Source: Pseudobdellovibrionaceae bacterium (GTDB lineage Bacteria > Bdellovibrionota > Bdellovibrionia > Bdellovibrionales > Bdellovibrionaceae). Taken from it: 64,000 bases of DNA. The translations under genes were made by a program, and so were the position numbers. This document shows, in pieces, positions 55,001 through 62,936 of the stretch (its first letter is position 1; the number at the start of each line of letters is the position of its first letter). The notes below the pieces were generated by a model that saw only the letters and a list, made by a program, of their open reading frames with translations, was not told the DNA's origin and ran no database searches. The stretch is from positions 1 through 64,000 of the forward strand of contig JAHBUW010000004.1 in NCBI GenBank assembly GCA_019637875.1, given 5' to 3'.

Positions 55001-55474
55001 GCCGATCTTGGTGTCGGTGATCCAGAAGGGCGAGGATTTTTCTCCGTTCAGAAGTTTCAGGCAGCTGACGGATTCGGACATGGCGTTCGTCAGGCAGATC
55101 TCGCCGTCGGGCGTGCGCTCCAGCGAGCGGAAGACCACTTGCCCGGACGAAGCGTGCACCGAGGCCGAGTCCACGTCGCGCAAATTCGAACGCCAGCTCG
55201 AAAGCTCGCGGCGGTTGATGTCCAGAATTTCAAGAACGGGATTCATATGCGCTTTGCGCGTGAACAGAAGTGATCGGCCGTCCGAGAACGGCGCGGGCTG
55301 GAAGTTGTCGTCGGGTCCGAAGGTCAGCCGGTCCAGGCGAACGGTCTGCATCAGCGCGGCCGCGCGCGTGGTGACGATGGTGGGTTTGGGGGCGGGCGCG
55401 GCGTTTTGCGCGCCGGCCGGGCTTGCGCTCAGCGCGAGAAGCGACATCCATGCGACGTTCATCAAGGATTTCAT
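52010..55474 (-). CDS. Secreted TolB-like propeller plus TPR protein
   Basis: A 1154-residue protein with a signal peptide (cleavage near AGAQ, about residue 23). Residues about 45-350 form repeated blades of the TolB/PD40 type (FQPAPFSDGRSLLFTRKAHM, YPRFSRDGKFLVFSHYL). The remaining two thirds are TPR-like helical repeats (for example HFYGAVVTTDNLEAHWGYL). It is probably a periplasmic or outer-membrane scaffold. Start 55474 matches the signal peptide. Last gene of a four-gene operon with an HMA-domain protein, an AsmA-like protein and a lipoprotein. No catalytic motif seen. Confidence 0.75.
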   Translation of the reverse strand: MKSLMNVAWMSLLALSASPAGAQNAAPAPKPTIVTTRAAALMQTVRLDRLTFGPDDNFQPAPFSDGRSLLFTRKAHMNPVLEILDINRRELSSWRSNLRDVDSASVHASSGQVVFRSLERTPDGEICLTNAMSESVSCLKLLNGEKSSPFWITDTKIGFVRKERGSANVTLEVYDTRSQQSRTLNNSKLFHPSASIDGRLITWVERLARQGEQQKIQYASFDGERLGELCTPRIAWPGLSAYPRFSRDGKFLVFSHYLADTNQDGRIDGDDNSILARIPLPAKGCPTETQFPEPLTSLAENCSQPGLSPDRMIVACAFEGSLDLYALPETGVIPTAWTESELLSAHFSARTPEDRLLFLLTLAARANANSAISRPLLLRGVFGQALLMNDEAGGLEWLRELRTRGAGLSTAEAATFDKILKNGAARRSEPPGELSLTLRQSLENSLRGLAGSSFLEAVGRASTHRMIGGPGSLAKARAELMKAAARPAESDLSFLAFSHEWQQTGDLDEAPYQERLAKTKMSEPSQLIYWAKSLERMENAKNRETQLHRWANAKDLSPAVRKLLELELLAMKVQKGEKDAYLNFDKVITPVRDQSVLVRLAAYRAIHLWTASDRLQEVEWITTNLFKFIPAHTLESTYAKEYFIATSFDRGYEHIRLGQPQAALGHFYGAVVTTDNLEAHWGYLTQMVAAGREKLIDANINELKKRNFINETENLVRLYAELARLKGALPEDSAGWLSKVEKAEPRPDAFASFLRGSVRLQRILEKPEIKEDERREELEKARVELILALDGARNNERLKAQTLTNLGLLGNRAKSWGPAQKWWQERLEMPFLDEDSRFLALYLRAQALVGLQDFHQASEILDGLKLPAGHFLEAPLRHLRIQAAAYAGRHEKVLELNALSPNPYQDMNDLKRGLLVGRSLVALERTTAACQTLTAVKEGLARVNAGALPEHPSGQNPRRLRIINAGYLARCETGTTAARTRLAELQSLLQIPVEERKALAFFETSFLETRMKTQVRLWLAHGDLSNDSVAAYLLDLEAHRAAAGQFVNLGQFEALYALGSLTLTAKTRPEGAPLEELKTRMDSFLSSSRKSLTTSDLLVAQRVKMEAVRWKLDGMKADDFRRRLEASEDLTGLGARNAFLAKQVREALEWMQAL

Positions 55475-55487
55475 GATGGGCCTCGGC

Positions 55488-55781
55488 TTAGCGTTGAGTG
55501 GGGGCGTTGGTAGATGGACCCGAAGCCTGACCCGAAACGGACTCATCCGGCTCGAGGATGCGGGTGAGCTTTTCCTTTTGTCCCGAACGGTCCGAGGTCT
55601 TTTGCGCCGTGGGCGATGTCTTGAGCAACTTCTGGCGCTGCGCCTGATCCACGTTCGGCCAGGTGCCGCCGGATTCCTCTTCCAGAATGGTCGCGCGGTC
55701 GATGACGTAAACTTTGGGCGCGCAGGCGCTGATCGAAACGAAAGTGAAGGTCAACGCGAGGACTTGGACGAAACGTTTCAT
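55488..55781 (-). CDS. Small lipoprotein
   Basis: A 97-residue lipoprotein (lipobox VSISACA, Cys about residue 20). The mature part is hydrophilic, with a short charged helix (DQAQRQKLLKTS) and a disordered C-terminal tail. Its start overlaps the stop of the AsmA-like gene by four bases, and the propeller gene begins 13 bases on, so it may anchor or assist one of these. No family recognised. Confidence 0.75.
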   Translation of the reverse strand: MKRFVQVLALTFTFVSISACAPKVYVIDRATILEEESGGTWPNVDQAQRQKLLKTSPTAQKTSDRSGQKEKLTRILEPDESVSGQASGPSTNAPTQR

Positions 55782-57979
55782 GGTGAGGGTTCCTTTCGCA
55801 CGGCGGGTTTCCCCGAGGCTCGGAGGTTGCGGTAGACTTCGCTGGAATACAGGGCTTCATTCGCTTTCACGAGATAGGGCGAAATGGCGACGTTGCGCAC
55901 TTCGGGCAAGGCCACGAGATTGGTGCTGATGCGAACGTCGGCGACGGGCCCGCGCATCTCGACCTGCACGCGGGTAGGGTAAGCTTGCGCGAGGACCATC
56001 CGCGCTTGATTGAAGGTCGCGTTCTCGAATTGCGGATCCAGGAAATCCAGAACCTGCAGGACCTGGGCGGAGTTGATTTCGCTCCAATCCAGACGTCCCA
56101 CCGCAGTGGCTTTCCCCAGATCCCAGTCCATGCCTAAGCGGAACGAAAGCCCGCGCTCGGATTTTTGCGCCGAGCGGAACATGGATTCGGGCAGAAGCTC
56201 CTCGAGCTTCACGTCGAAGGCGCGCATCAAAAGACCCATGCGGGGATTGTCGAGCGAGAGATCCGCCTGCAGCGCCCCTTCGATCGAGCCTTGACCCACG
56301 ACCGCGGACCAAGAGCCCGAGCGAAGAAGATTCTGCTCGAACTTCAGATCCAGCGACACCGGACCGTAATTGCGCTTCTGGTAAACGATCTGGGCGATGC
56401 GCAGCTGATTCAGGCGCGTGTCCAAAGGCTCGAAGGATTCGAAGTCCGCGCGCCCAAAGGCGTTCGGCGAAAGCTTCGGGGAGAGCGTCCAGCGTCCGTC
56501 CACGTACGACCAGGCTTGCTTGACGGGAAGCGAGCCCTGCATGGCCTCGATGCGCAGATCGGGGGTCGCCACCGAAAAGGCGCCCAACCGAAGTTCGCTC
56601 TCAAAAAAGAACTTTCGTTTCTGGCGCAGCAAAAGTTTGAAGGGCGCCGAGACGCGGCCCTGGGGTTTGATGCCCGCATACTGGAACTGTTTATCCTTGA
56701 AGTGCAGCGAGACGAAGCCCGTGGCCTGCGCCTCTTGCGCACGGGGATTGAGCTCGCTTTGCAGATCGAGCGAGACGCCGTCCCCGCGGAGCTGCATCGT
56801 CAGGCTGACGTCGCCCGAGCGGGCCAGGCGCGCGTTGAACTTGCCATCCAGGCGCGACTTCCAGGGCGAGGGATTCTGATCCAGCACGAGAAGGCTCAGA
56901 TCCGAATGCGCCGAGACCTCGCCGTCGGCTTTGAGTTCGGGCGTCGCGGGGTCGAAGTTCACGGGAACGCGCGCGTTCAACTTCAAATCCAAAAGACCGG
57001 GCACGGTGGCGGTCATGCGGTAAGCCCGTTCGGTGGCGGTCTGGGCCAGGGGTTTCAGCTCAAAGCCCCAGTCGGTGGGTTTCTTGAGTGGCGAGGCGCG
57101 CAGGTTCTTTCCTTGGCCGCGCATCTGAAAATCCGCGCCTTCGGCCTGGGCGGTGAACTCGCCGCCGCCGTCTTCCAGAGTCAGCGGTGTGCCGACCTTC
57201 GGCGTTTTCGCGAATTGGAGTTGGGACCATTCCGCGCGGGCTTCGAGTTTGGGTTGCAATCGCCGGGGCGCCGCCTCGGGGGATTTGGATTCGAAGTTCA
57301 GTTGGACGGAGCGGACCTCGGCGCGGGCTTGGCTCGTGCCTTCGGGAGTGGTCGAGCTTTGGCTGACCCGCAGGGGTTTGAGGTCAACGCTGCCGGCGAA
57401 GTTCGTTTGGCGTTCGTCGGCTTGTCCCGAGATTTTGATGCGGGTGCCGGTGGATCGCGCTTCGAGCTCCGTGCCTTCGCCGGTTTGGCGGAAGCGGATC
57501 TCTGCGGTTTGCAAATCGAGGTCACGCAGATCGACGGCGAGGGGAAGTTCGGGACGATCGAAAGCGGGGACTTCGACTGTCGGGATTTTGAAATCGTCCT
57601 TCGGGGGCGCCTCTTCCACGGGCCCCGCCACGCGGTGGAAGTCGCCCGAAAGTCCCTCGATCTTCGCGTGGTAAATGACGGCGCGGCGGCGCTCGTCGGT
57701 CAGCTCAACGTCCGCATCCAGAAGAGGGAGCGTGAAGGTCCCGGTGACGGGCAGCGGGGCTTTCAGTTCGCCGCGCAGATTTTTGAGCGTGATCGTGAAG
57801 CGAAGACCGCCGCGCCAGCCGAGTTGCAGGTCGGGCTGCTGCAGTTCCGCTCCGTGTTCGCGCGCGACGCTTTGGATTTCCGACCACAAACGGGTCTTCA
57901 CCCAAAAGTAGCCGCCGACGCCCACGGCGCCGAGGACCAAAACAAAAACTAAAAAAGCGATCCCGAGCTTCTTCAGCAT
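55778..57979 (-). CDS. AsmA/TamB-like envelope protein
   Basis: A 733-residue protein with one N-terminal membrane segment (about residues 6-27) and a long periplasmic part made almost only of alternating beta strands. An AsmA-like opening (GGLRFTITLKNLRGEL) and repeated short amphipathic strands fit the AsmA/TamB/YdbH bridge-like family. Members are thought to carry phospholipids between the membranes. Family placement rests on the layout and start, not on a strict motif. In an operon with the HMA protein (12 bases upstream) and the lipoprotein downstream. Confidence 0.65.
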   Translation of the reverse strand: MLKKLGIAFLVFVLVLGAVGVGGYFWVKTRLWSEIQSVAREHGAELQQPDLQLGWRGGLRFTITLKNLRGELKAPLPVTGTFTLPLLDADVELTDERRRAVIYHAKIEGLSGDFHRVAGPVEEAPPKDDFKIPTVEVPAFDRPELPLAVDLRDLDLQTAEIRFRQTGEGTELEARSTGTRIKISGQADERQTNFAGSVDLKPLRVSQSSTTPEGTSQARAEVRSVQLNFESKSPEAAPRRLQPKLEARAEWSQLQFAKTPKVGTPLTLEDGGGEFTAQAEGADFQMRGQGKNLRASPLKKPTDWGFELKPLAQTATERAYRMTATVPGLLDLKLNARVPVNFDPATPELKADGEVSAHSDLSLLVLDQNPSPWKSRLDGKFNARLARSGDVSLTMQLRGDGVSLDLQSELNPRAQEAQATGFVSLHFKDKQFQYAGIKPQGRVSAPFKLLLRQKRKFFFESELRLGAFSVATPDLRIEAMQGSLPVKQAWSYVDGRWTLSPKLSPNAFGRADFESFEPLDTRLNQLRIAQIVYQKRNYGPVSLDLKFEQNLLRSGSWSAVVGQGSIEGALQADLSLDNPRMGLLMRAFDVKLEELLPESMFRSAQKSERGLSFRLGMDWDLGKATAVGRLDWSEINSAQVLQVLDFLDPQFENATFNQARMVLAQAYPTRVQVEMRGPVADVRISTNLVALPEVRNVAISPYLVKANEALYSSEVYRNLRASGKPAVRKEPSP

Positions 57980-57991
57980 GTGGTGGCGGGA

Positions 57992-58297
57992 CTATTTCTT
58001 CTTTGCGGGTGTTTTGGAGGCCGGCTCCGCCTTGTAGCCGAGCTTCTCGATGCGCTTCATGATGTCCGCGTTATCGGCGGTTTGGCCCGGTTTGGTTTCG
58101 ATGATCAGTTCACCGGTTTGTTTTTTGGTGTCCACCAGATTCGCTTCGCATTTCGCGAAGTCGCCCTTGGCGCAGATCTCTTTTTCGATGGCGGCCTTGC
58201 AGGCCCCGCAGTGCATCCCGCTCACGTTGAATTGCAAAGGGGCCGCGAAGGCGAAGGAGGTCGAAAGCAGAATTGACGGCAGTAAAACGGACTTCAT
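57992..58297 (-). CDS. Secreted heavy-metal-associated (HMA) domain protein
   Basis: A 101-residue protein with a signal peptide (cleavage near AFAAP, about residue 19). The mature part is an HMA ferredoxin-like domain with the metal motif GMHCGACKAAI (CxxC) and a helix continuing EKEICAKGDFAKC. Copper or zinc binding in the periplasm is likely. A lysine-rich tail (PAKKK) ends it. First gene of the operon. No copper ATPase is adjacent, so a metal-scavenging or metal-delivery role is inference. Confidence 0.85.
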   Translation of the reverse strand: MKSVLLPSILLSTSFAFAAPLQFNVSGMHCGACKAAIEKEICAKGDFAKCEANLVDTKKQTGELIIETKPGQTADNADIMKRIEKLGYKAEPASKTPAKKK

Positions 58298-58407
58298 GGG
58301 AACCTCCGGATGAGGGGCTCAGCGTAGCGATTTCGTCTCGGAAAATCACCGAAAGAAAGTGCGTCGTGGATTTGCCAACCCGCAGAAAATGTCCTTACAC
58401 TCAAAGC

Positions 58408-60405
58408 ATGCCGGAAATCTTGAAGACGCAGGTGGTGGGGGAGTCGATCGTGGTGCGAAAGCCACATGATCTTCACTTCCGGAAGCTGTTCCCGCTGGCG
58501 TGGAAGCCCCTGATCGACGCTTACCAAAAAGGCCTGCCGCCGTCGCGGGTGTTACAAGACGGAATCGAAAAGTCGAGTCCGGTGCGGCTGCGGGATTGGA
58601 TCGAGTTCGTGCGTGAAGTGGAGGGCAAGGTCCCCGGCGACGCGGGACTTTTGCGCAAACTGCGTGAATTCGACGTCGCCCCCGGTTGGTTCGAGTACCG
58701 GCTTTTTGAGTTGAAACTTTGGAGTGAGCGCAATGTCTGGGCTCGTTTCTATCCGGGATTTTATTTTCTAGGTTTTCTGACGATGGCGCTCGCGGGTCTG
58801 CGCGTGCTTTCGGGATTTGATTTGCGGCATTTTCTTTGGGTGAACGGCAGCTTCGAGCTCGCCTTCGTGGGGCTTTTTTTGGGGCTTTCGCTGTTGGGGC
58901 TGACGAAGGGTGTGGTGCTCGTGGCGATGCACCTTCTGGCGACGGGTTCTTGGCCCGAGACGCGGATCGCTTTTCGCGGTTTGATGATCGATCTCGATGT
59001 TGATGCCTCCCCGGTCGAGGCTCACCGTTTGAAAAGCGTGAAGCTCTTCTACTTCACGACGTCGGCTCTGCTTTATCTTGCGGGCGCGGCCTTTTGGGGC
59101 GCGTTTTCTTTGCCGGGCCTGAACGCGGCTAGCCTTTCGGTGCTGGGACTCTTGATGACGTTTTTGTCGCTGAATCCGCGGCGTCGGGGCGAGGTCTCGA
59201 AGATCTTCGGCATCTTGTATCCGCAGTGGAAGGTGCGTCGCGCGCTCAGCTATCTGGAGAACCGCGCGCTCTTCGCTTTTTTCAAGCGCGGACGTTGGAT
59301 TCAAGATGAAAGTCAGCTTTTGCGTTACGCGCTCTTGTGTCTTTTGTGGTCTGCGGGTTTTCTGGCCTTCTTGATCGGGCTGGTCGTAGCGAACGGGCAG
59401 GATCTGTGGCTCGCGCTGGGGCATACGCGCGGAAGCGCTTGGGGCTCGGTGATTTTGATGCTGCTGATTTTCGCGGGCATCACCGCGACGGTCGTCTCGG
59501 AGTTGTGGCGACTTCTCGCGCGGCATTTTCTGTTCTTGTTCCAGCGGCCGCTGCGGGACTTCTCGCGCAACCGCTCGATCCGCACCGAACGTCGTTTCGA
59601 TCCCGCGCAGATCCGGCGTTTCCTGTCAGCGTCGCCGCTTTTTCATGGGGCCGCAGAGGCATCTTTGGACGCGTTTTTGGAGTGCGGAGTGATCCAAATC
59701 GTAAAGCCCGGACAGTCCCTCATCGTTCAGGGGAACGTCGGCACCGAACTTTTCGTGTTGCTCGAGGGCGAGGCCGTCGTGCGACGTCTGGATGAGGCCG
59801 GCGAAGCGCAGGATCTGGCGGTGCTGTCGAAGGGCGCGGTTTTCGGCGAGATGTCGCTTCTGCGAAATACGGTGCGCACGGCGAGCGTCGTGGCGCTCAG
59901 TCCTCTGCGCGTCTTCATGATGCCGAACAGCGAGTTCGCACGGATCTTCCAGGGTGAAAACATCCGCATGATCGAGCGGAGGATCGCGCTGTCGGGCGTG
60001 CTCGGCGACTCCAGCGTTTTTCAAGATCTGCCCGCCGAGACCTTGCAGATCATTTTGAGCTACGGCGAGTTCCGCGAGTTTAAAAAGGGCGAGCTTTTGA
60101 TCGAACACGGCGATCGCGACAAGGATTTCTACATCGTTTTGCGCGGCGAGGTTGAGGCCGTGCGGGCGGGCGATATGCGGCTGAACGTGATCGGTCCGGC
60201 GGGGTTTTTCGGAGAGGTTTCGCTTTTCGAGAACCGGCCGCGCTCGGCCTCGATCCGCGCGCTCGCGGACGGCGTCGCCCTGAAGCTGCCGTTCGACGGA
60301 TTCTGGCGGATGGTCGACCAGAACCCCGCGCTCGCGGCCCACATCCAAGAACTCAGCTGGCTCCGCCGCGAAACGCCCGATAATCTGGCAGATTCCCGCC
60401 TTTAG
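58408..60405 (+). CDS. Membrane protein with two cyclic-nucleotide-binding domains, degenerate M50-like core
   Basis: A 665-residue protein. Residues about 115-390 contain several membrane helices. TKGVVLVAMHLL ... RIAFRGLMIDLDVDA (about 166-200) sits where an M50/site-2 protease would carry its HExxH and following segment, but the His/Glu are missing, so it is a pseudo-protease candidate. Two cNMP-binding domains follow: one with FGEMSLLRNTVRTASV (about 485-510) and one with FFGEVSLFENRPRSAS. It may sense cAMP, cGMP or a related nucleotide at the membrane. ATG 58408 gives the standard soluble N-terminus; the ribosome site is weak. Confidence 0.75.
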   Translation: MPEILKTQVVGESIVVRKPHDLHFRKLFPLAWKPLIDAYQKGLPPSRVLQDGIEKSSPVRLRDWIEFVREVEGKVPGDAGLLRKLREFDVAPGWFEYRLFELKLWSERNVWARFYPGFYFLGFLTMALAGLRVLSGFDLRHFLWVNGSFELAFVGLFLGLSLLGLTKGVVLVAMHLLATGSWPETRIAFRGLMIDLDVDASPVEAHRLKSVKLFYFTTSALLYLAGAAFWGAFSLPGLNAASLSVLGLLMTFLSLNPRRRGEVSKIFGILYPQWKVRRALSYLENRALFAFFKRGRWIQDESQLLRYALLCLLWSAGFLAFLIGLVVANGQDLWLALGHTRGSAWGSVILMLLIFAGITATVVSELWRLLARHFLFLFQRPLRDFSRNRSIRTERRFDPAQIRRFLSASPLFHGAAEASLDAFLECGVIQIVKPGQSLIVQGNVGTELFVLLEGEAVVRRLDEAGEAQDLAVLSKGAVFGEMSLLRNTVRTASVVALSPLRVFMMPNSEFARIFQGENIRMIERRIALSGVLGDSSVFQDLPAETLQIILSYGEFREFKKGELLIEHGDRDKDFYIVLRGEVEAVRAGDMRLNVIGPAGFFGEVSLFENRPRSASIRALADGVALKLPFDGFWRMVDQNPALAAHIQELSWLRRETPDNLADSRL

Positions 60406-60443
60406 GGCGGCGCGGCTTCGCCGGGTCTGCTCAAAAAAAGGCG

Positions 60444-60472
60444 TTGGCAGCGGGATCTTTTCTCCCTATATC
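60444..60472 (+). promoter_or_regulatory. Sigma-70-type promoter for tRNA-Asp
   Basis: TTGGCA (60444-60449), 17-base spacer, TATATC (60467-60472). The tRNA starts 24 bases after the -10. Confidence 0.75.
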
Positions 60473-60495
60473 TTGTGTCTCTTTCTTACCGCCGC

Positions 60496-60572
60496 GGGGT
60501 GGTAGTTAAGTTGGTTATAACGTCCGCCTGTCACGCGGAAGGCCGCGGGTTCGAGTCCCGTCCACCCCGCCA
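60496..60572 (+). tRNA. tRNA-Asp (GTC)
   Basis: A 77-nt cloverleaf with encoded CCA. Acceptor GGGGTGG pairs with CCACCCC, anticodon stem TCCGC/GCGGA holds loop CTGTCAC (anticodon GTC), and T-stem GCGGG/CCCGT surrounds TTCGAGT. Discriminator G. Closely resembles E. coli tRNA-Asp in the anticodon and T arms. Confidence 0.95.
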
Positions 60573-60826
60573 AATCACCTGCCATCGTCGTTCGCTTCGC
60601 TCAGCTCCCGGTTTATTCGGCGGGGTGTTGTCTGTTGGGCCCATCGCTTCGCGCTGGTCCTGTTGCGGCCTTCGCCGCGACTCTCTAAATCACTTCGCGT
60701 TGTCGTTCGCTTTACTCACTCCGCAGGTTCTGGCGGGGATTGTTTCATCGCTAAGGCGATGGATCTGTCACGGCTTCGCCGTGGCTTCTCGCTCGGGACT
60801 CGTGTTTGGCGCGCTCGCTGCGCTCC
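60572..60826. repeat. Imperfect ~115-bp tandem repeat behind tRNA-Asp
   Basis: Two diverged copies: unit 1 about 60572-60686, unit 2 from 60687. Shared blocks include AAATCAC, GTCGTTCGCTT, GGCGGGG, CATCGCT and CGGC-TTCGCCG. Each copy contains several small stems closed by TTCG-like loops. No gene is supported. The rest of the stretch up to 60826 shows nothing else. Confidence 0.6.
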
Positions 60827-61882
60827 CTACCGCTTCACCCGCAAACTCTTCCCATGAACCTCGCGGTACGCGGGCCACGGACCAAGAGCCGACGCTTCGT
60901 ATACGCCACGGGCGACGGCGCGAGCCAGGCAATCTGCGGCGACGAGGCCCACGCGGTTCACGAGATCGGCGCGGGACTCCACATCCTTGCCCCACTCGCC
61001 CGTCGAGGCCGCGAAGACCGTGTCGCCGTCGAAGGGCGTGTGCACGGGGCGGATCGAGCGCGCGTATCCGTCTTGCGCCATGATCGCCACGCGCTGGGCT
61101 TCGGACTTCGTGAGTTTCGCGTTCGTCGCGACCAAGCCGATCGTGGTGTTCTCGCCCGCGCGGGGCGCGAGGTTGTCCAGCGGCGAGCCGGTCCACGCTT
61201 CGCCCGGGGATTGAAAGTCGATCCCGGACGTCGGGAGCGGTTGTCCGCCCATCTCGTCGGCCTGCTCGTAAGGCCACGCCCACAGCGAGGACTGGCCCGG
61301 CATTACGGGACTGCCGACGCAGTTCACGGCAACGATGGCGCCGACCTGCAAGCCGTCGCCCGAAACCGACGATGCGCTTCCGAGTCCGCCTTTGAACGCG
61401 CCGGCTTTCGCGCCGTAACCCGCACCCGCGTTGCCAAGTTTGAAATCCTGCGAAGCCGCGTTCAGTGCCGCAAGGCCCAGCTCCGCGTAGGGGGATTTCG
61501 CGCCCCACTCTTTGTTGCCGCCGTTCAAAAGATCAAATAGCACCGTGCTCGGTACGATGGGCGCGCGCGCGGGACCGATGGGAAAGCCGATGCCTTTCGA
61601 GGCCAGCATGTCCGTCACCGCCGAGGACGCGCCCAGGCCGAAGACCGAACCGCCGCTCAGCACGACCGCGTCCACGCGGTCCACCAAGCAGCTTGGCTGA
61701 AGGGCGTCGGTGTCGCGCGTTCCGGGGGCGCCGCCACGCACGTCCGCCGCGACCACCGCCGTCGAGTCGAAAAGGATCACCGAAACGCCGCTCCAGACTT
61801 TGGCGTCTTCGGCTTGGCCGACCCGAATGGATTCCACGTCGGTGATGCGATTGCGGGGGCCAGGACGGAAGTTGTGGTTCAT
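60827..61882 (-). CDS. P1-family (DmpA/S58-like) aminopeptidase
   Basis: A 351-residue protein of the P1/DmpA family, which are self-processing N-terminal-nucleophile hydrolases acting as D-/L-aminopeptidases or beta-peptidyl hydrolases. Landmarks are NRITDVESIRVGQAEDA, VVLSGGSVFGLGASSAV and GENTTIGLVATNAKLTK (about 243-259). The expected autocleavage lies between Asn245 and Thr246, making Thr the nucleophile. No signal peptide. AAGGAG precedes ATG 61882; the longer frame to 62389 is rejected. Substrate unknown. Confidence 0.9.
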   Translation of the reverse strand: MNHNFRPGPRNRITDVESIRVGQAEDAKVWSGVSVILFDSTAVVAADVRGGAPGTRDTDALQPSCLVDRVDAVVLSGGSVFGLGASSAVTDMLASKGIGFPIGPARAPIVPSTVLFDLLNGGNKEWGAKSPYAELGLAALNAASQDFKLGNAGAGYGAKAGAFKGGLGSASSVSGDGLQVGAIVAVNCVGSPVMPGQSSLWAWPYEQADEMGGQPLPTSGIDFQSPGEAWTGSPLDNLAPRAGENTTIGLVATNAKLTKSEAQRVAIMAQDGYARSIRPVHTPFDGDTVFAASTGEWGKDVESRADLVNRVGLVAADCLARAVARGVYEASALGPWPAYREVHGKSLRVKR

Positions 61883-61936
61883 GGGCGATCTCCTTTTCGA
61901 AAAAAAGATAGGCAATAAAATCCCGCAAGGGAAGTC

Positions 61937-62455
61937 TTGAATCAACCCGCGTCGATCAGCGAAACTGAAACACGTATGGCACTGAATCCGGTCGAGCAAA
62001 GCTATTGGGAAAGCTATCTGCGCACCTTGCCTGAAGGGGAGCGACCGAACGACGCGGTCGTCAGCGCGGGCTATGCGGGAAATCCGGAATTGACCGACGA
62101 GCTGTTGGCCCTCTACTTCGCGGGAAAAAAGACGGCGGGCAGCAGCCTGCTCGAGGATTTTCAGTCGGCGGGGGATTCGCTGCCGCAAGTGGGCAACCAC
62201 TGGATCTACCTCAACCGCCGTGGCGAGCCCTGCTGCATTCTGAAAACGGAAAGAATCGTGATGCACAAGTTCAAAGATGTTCCTCCTGAAATCGCCGCCG
62301 CCGAAGGCGAGGGGGACGGCTCTTTGGAGTATTGGCGTCGCGTGCACCGCGAGATCTACACGCCGTTCTTGGCAAAGTGGGGCGTTCATGATTTGAACGA
62401 GGCCACGGTCATCACGGAGTTCTTTCGCATCGTGTACCGCTCACCGAATCCCTGA
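61937..62455 (+). CDS. ASCH-domain protein
   Basis: A 172-residue soluble protein. ALYFAGKKTAGSSLLEDF, HWIYLNRRGEPCCILKTERI and TEFFRIVY match the ASCH domain, a PUA-like beta-barrel thought to bind RNA or modified nucleosides; some relatives have amidohydrolase activity on N4-acetylcytidine. TTG 61937 has AAGGGAAG upstream and is preferred; ATG 61976 is possible but lacks a ribosome site. First of a short run of single-domain genes. Confidence 0.75.
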   Translation: MNQPASISETETRMALNPVEQSYWESYLRTLPEGERPNDAVVSAGYAGNPELTDELLALYFAGKKTAGSSLLEDFQSAGDSLPQVGNHWIYLNRRGEPCCILKTERIVMHKFKDVPPEIAAAEGEGDGSLEYWRRVHREIYTPFLAKWGVHDLNEATVITEFFRIVYRSPNP

Positions 62456-62465
62456 CGAGGTCCCC

Positions 62466-62936
62466 GTGTCCGGTACGCTTCTGTCCCACATCGAGCTCAA
62501 TGTTTCCGATTACGCGAAAAGCATTCGCTTTTACGATCATGTTCTGGTGCCGCTGGGCTGGCGTCGCCTCGTCTGTCAGAAAACCCATACGGTTTACAGT
62601 GACGGTCAGATGAAGATCGTCCTCGGACCGGTCGAAGAGAAATATCAAACGCCGAGCTATCACCGGAAAAGGGTGGGGCTGAACCATCTGGCGTTTTACG
62701 CTCCGTCGCAATCCTCGGTCGACGACTATGTCGAGAAGGTTTTGAAGCCCCACCAGATCCCTTGCCTCTATGAAACCGAATCCAAAGGGGACGAGACCTA
62801 CTACTCCGTTTTTTTCGAGGATCCCGACCGGATTAAAATTGAAGTCGTCTATTCGCCGGGCTATTGCTCGCCCCAGCACTGGACGAATCAGCTCGCAAGC
62901 GACTTCGATCCCTATTTGAACCAAGGAGAAGCGTGA
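62466..62936 (+). CDS. VOC-family (glyoxalase/bleomycin-resistance-like) protein
   Basis: A 156-residue protein with two beta-alpha-beta-beta-beta modules: HIELNVSDYAKSIRFYDHVL and NHLAFYAPSQSSVDDYVEKV, with a terminal Glu in DRIKIEVVY. His and Glu at these places are the usual metal ligands in this superfamily. Substrate cannot be read from sequence. GTG 62466 is the start. Its stop overlaps the GNAT start (GTGA). Confidence 0.85.
   Translation: MSGTLLSHIELNVSDYAKSIRFYDHVLVPLGWRRLVCQKTHTVYSDGQMKIVLGPVEEKYQTPSYHRKRVGLNHLAFYAPSQSSVDDYVEKVLKPHQIPCLYETESKGDETYYSVFFEDPDRIKIEVVYSPGYCSPQHWTNQLASDFDPYLNQGEA

Noticed and set aside
56165-57952. Plus-strand frame of 595 codons
   Set aside because: Antisense shadow of the AsmA-like gene, low complexity.
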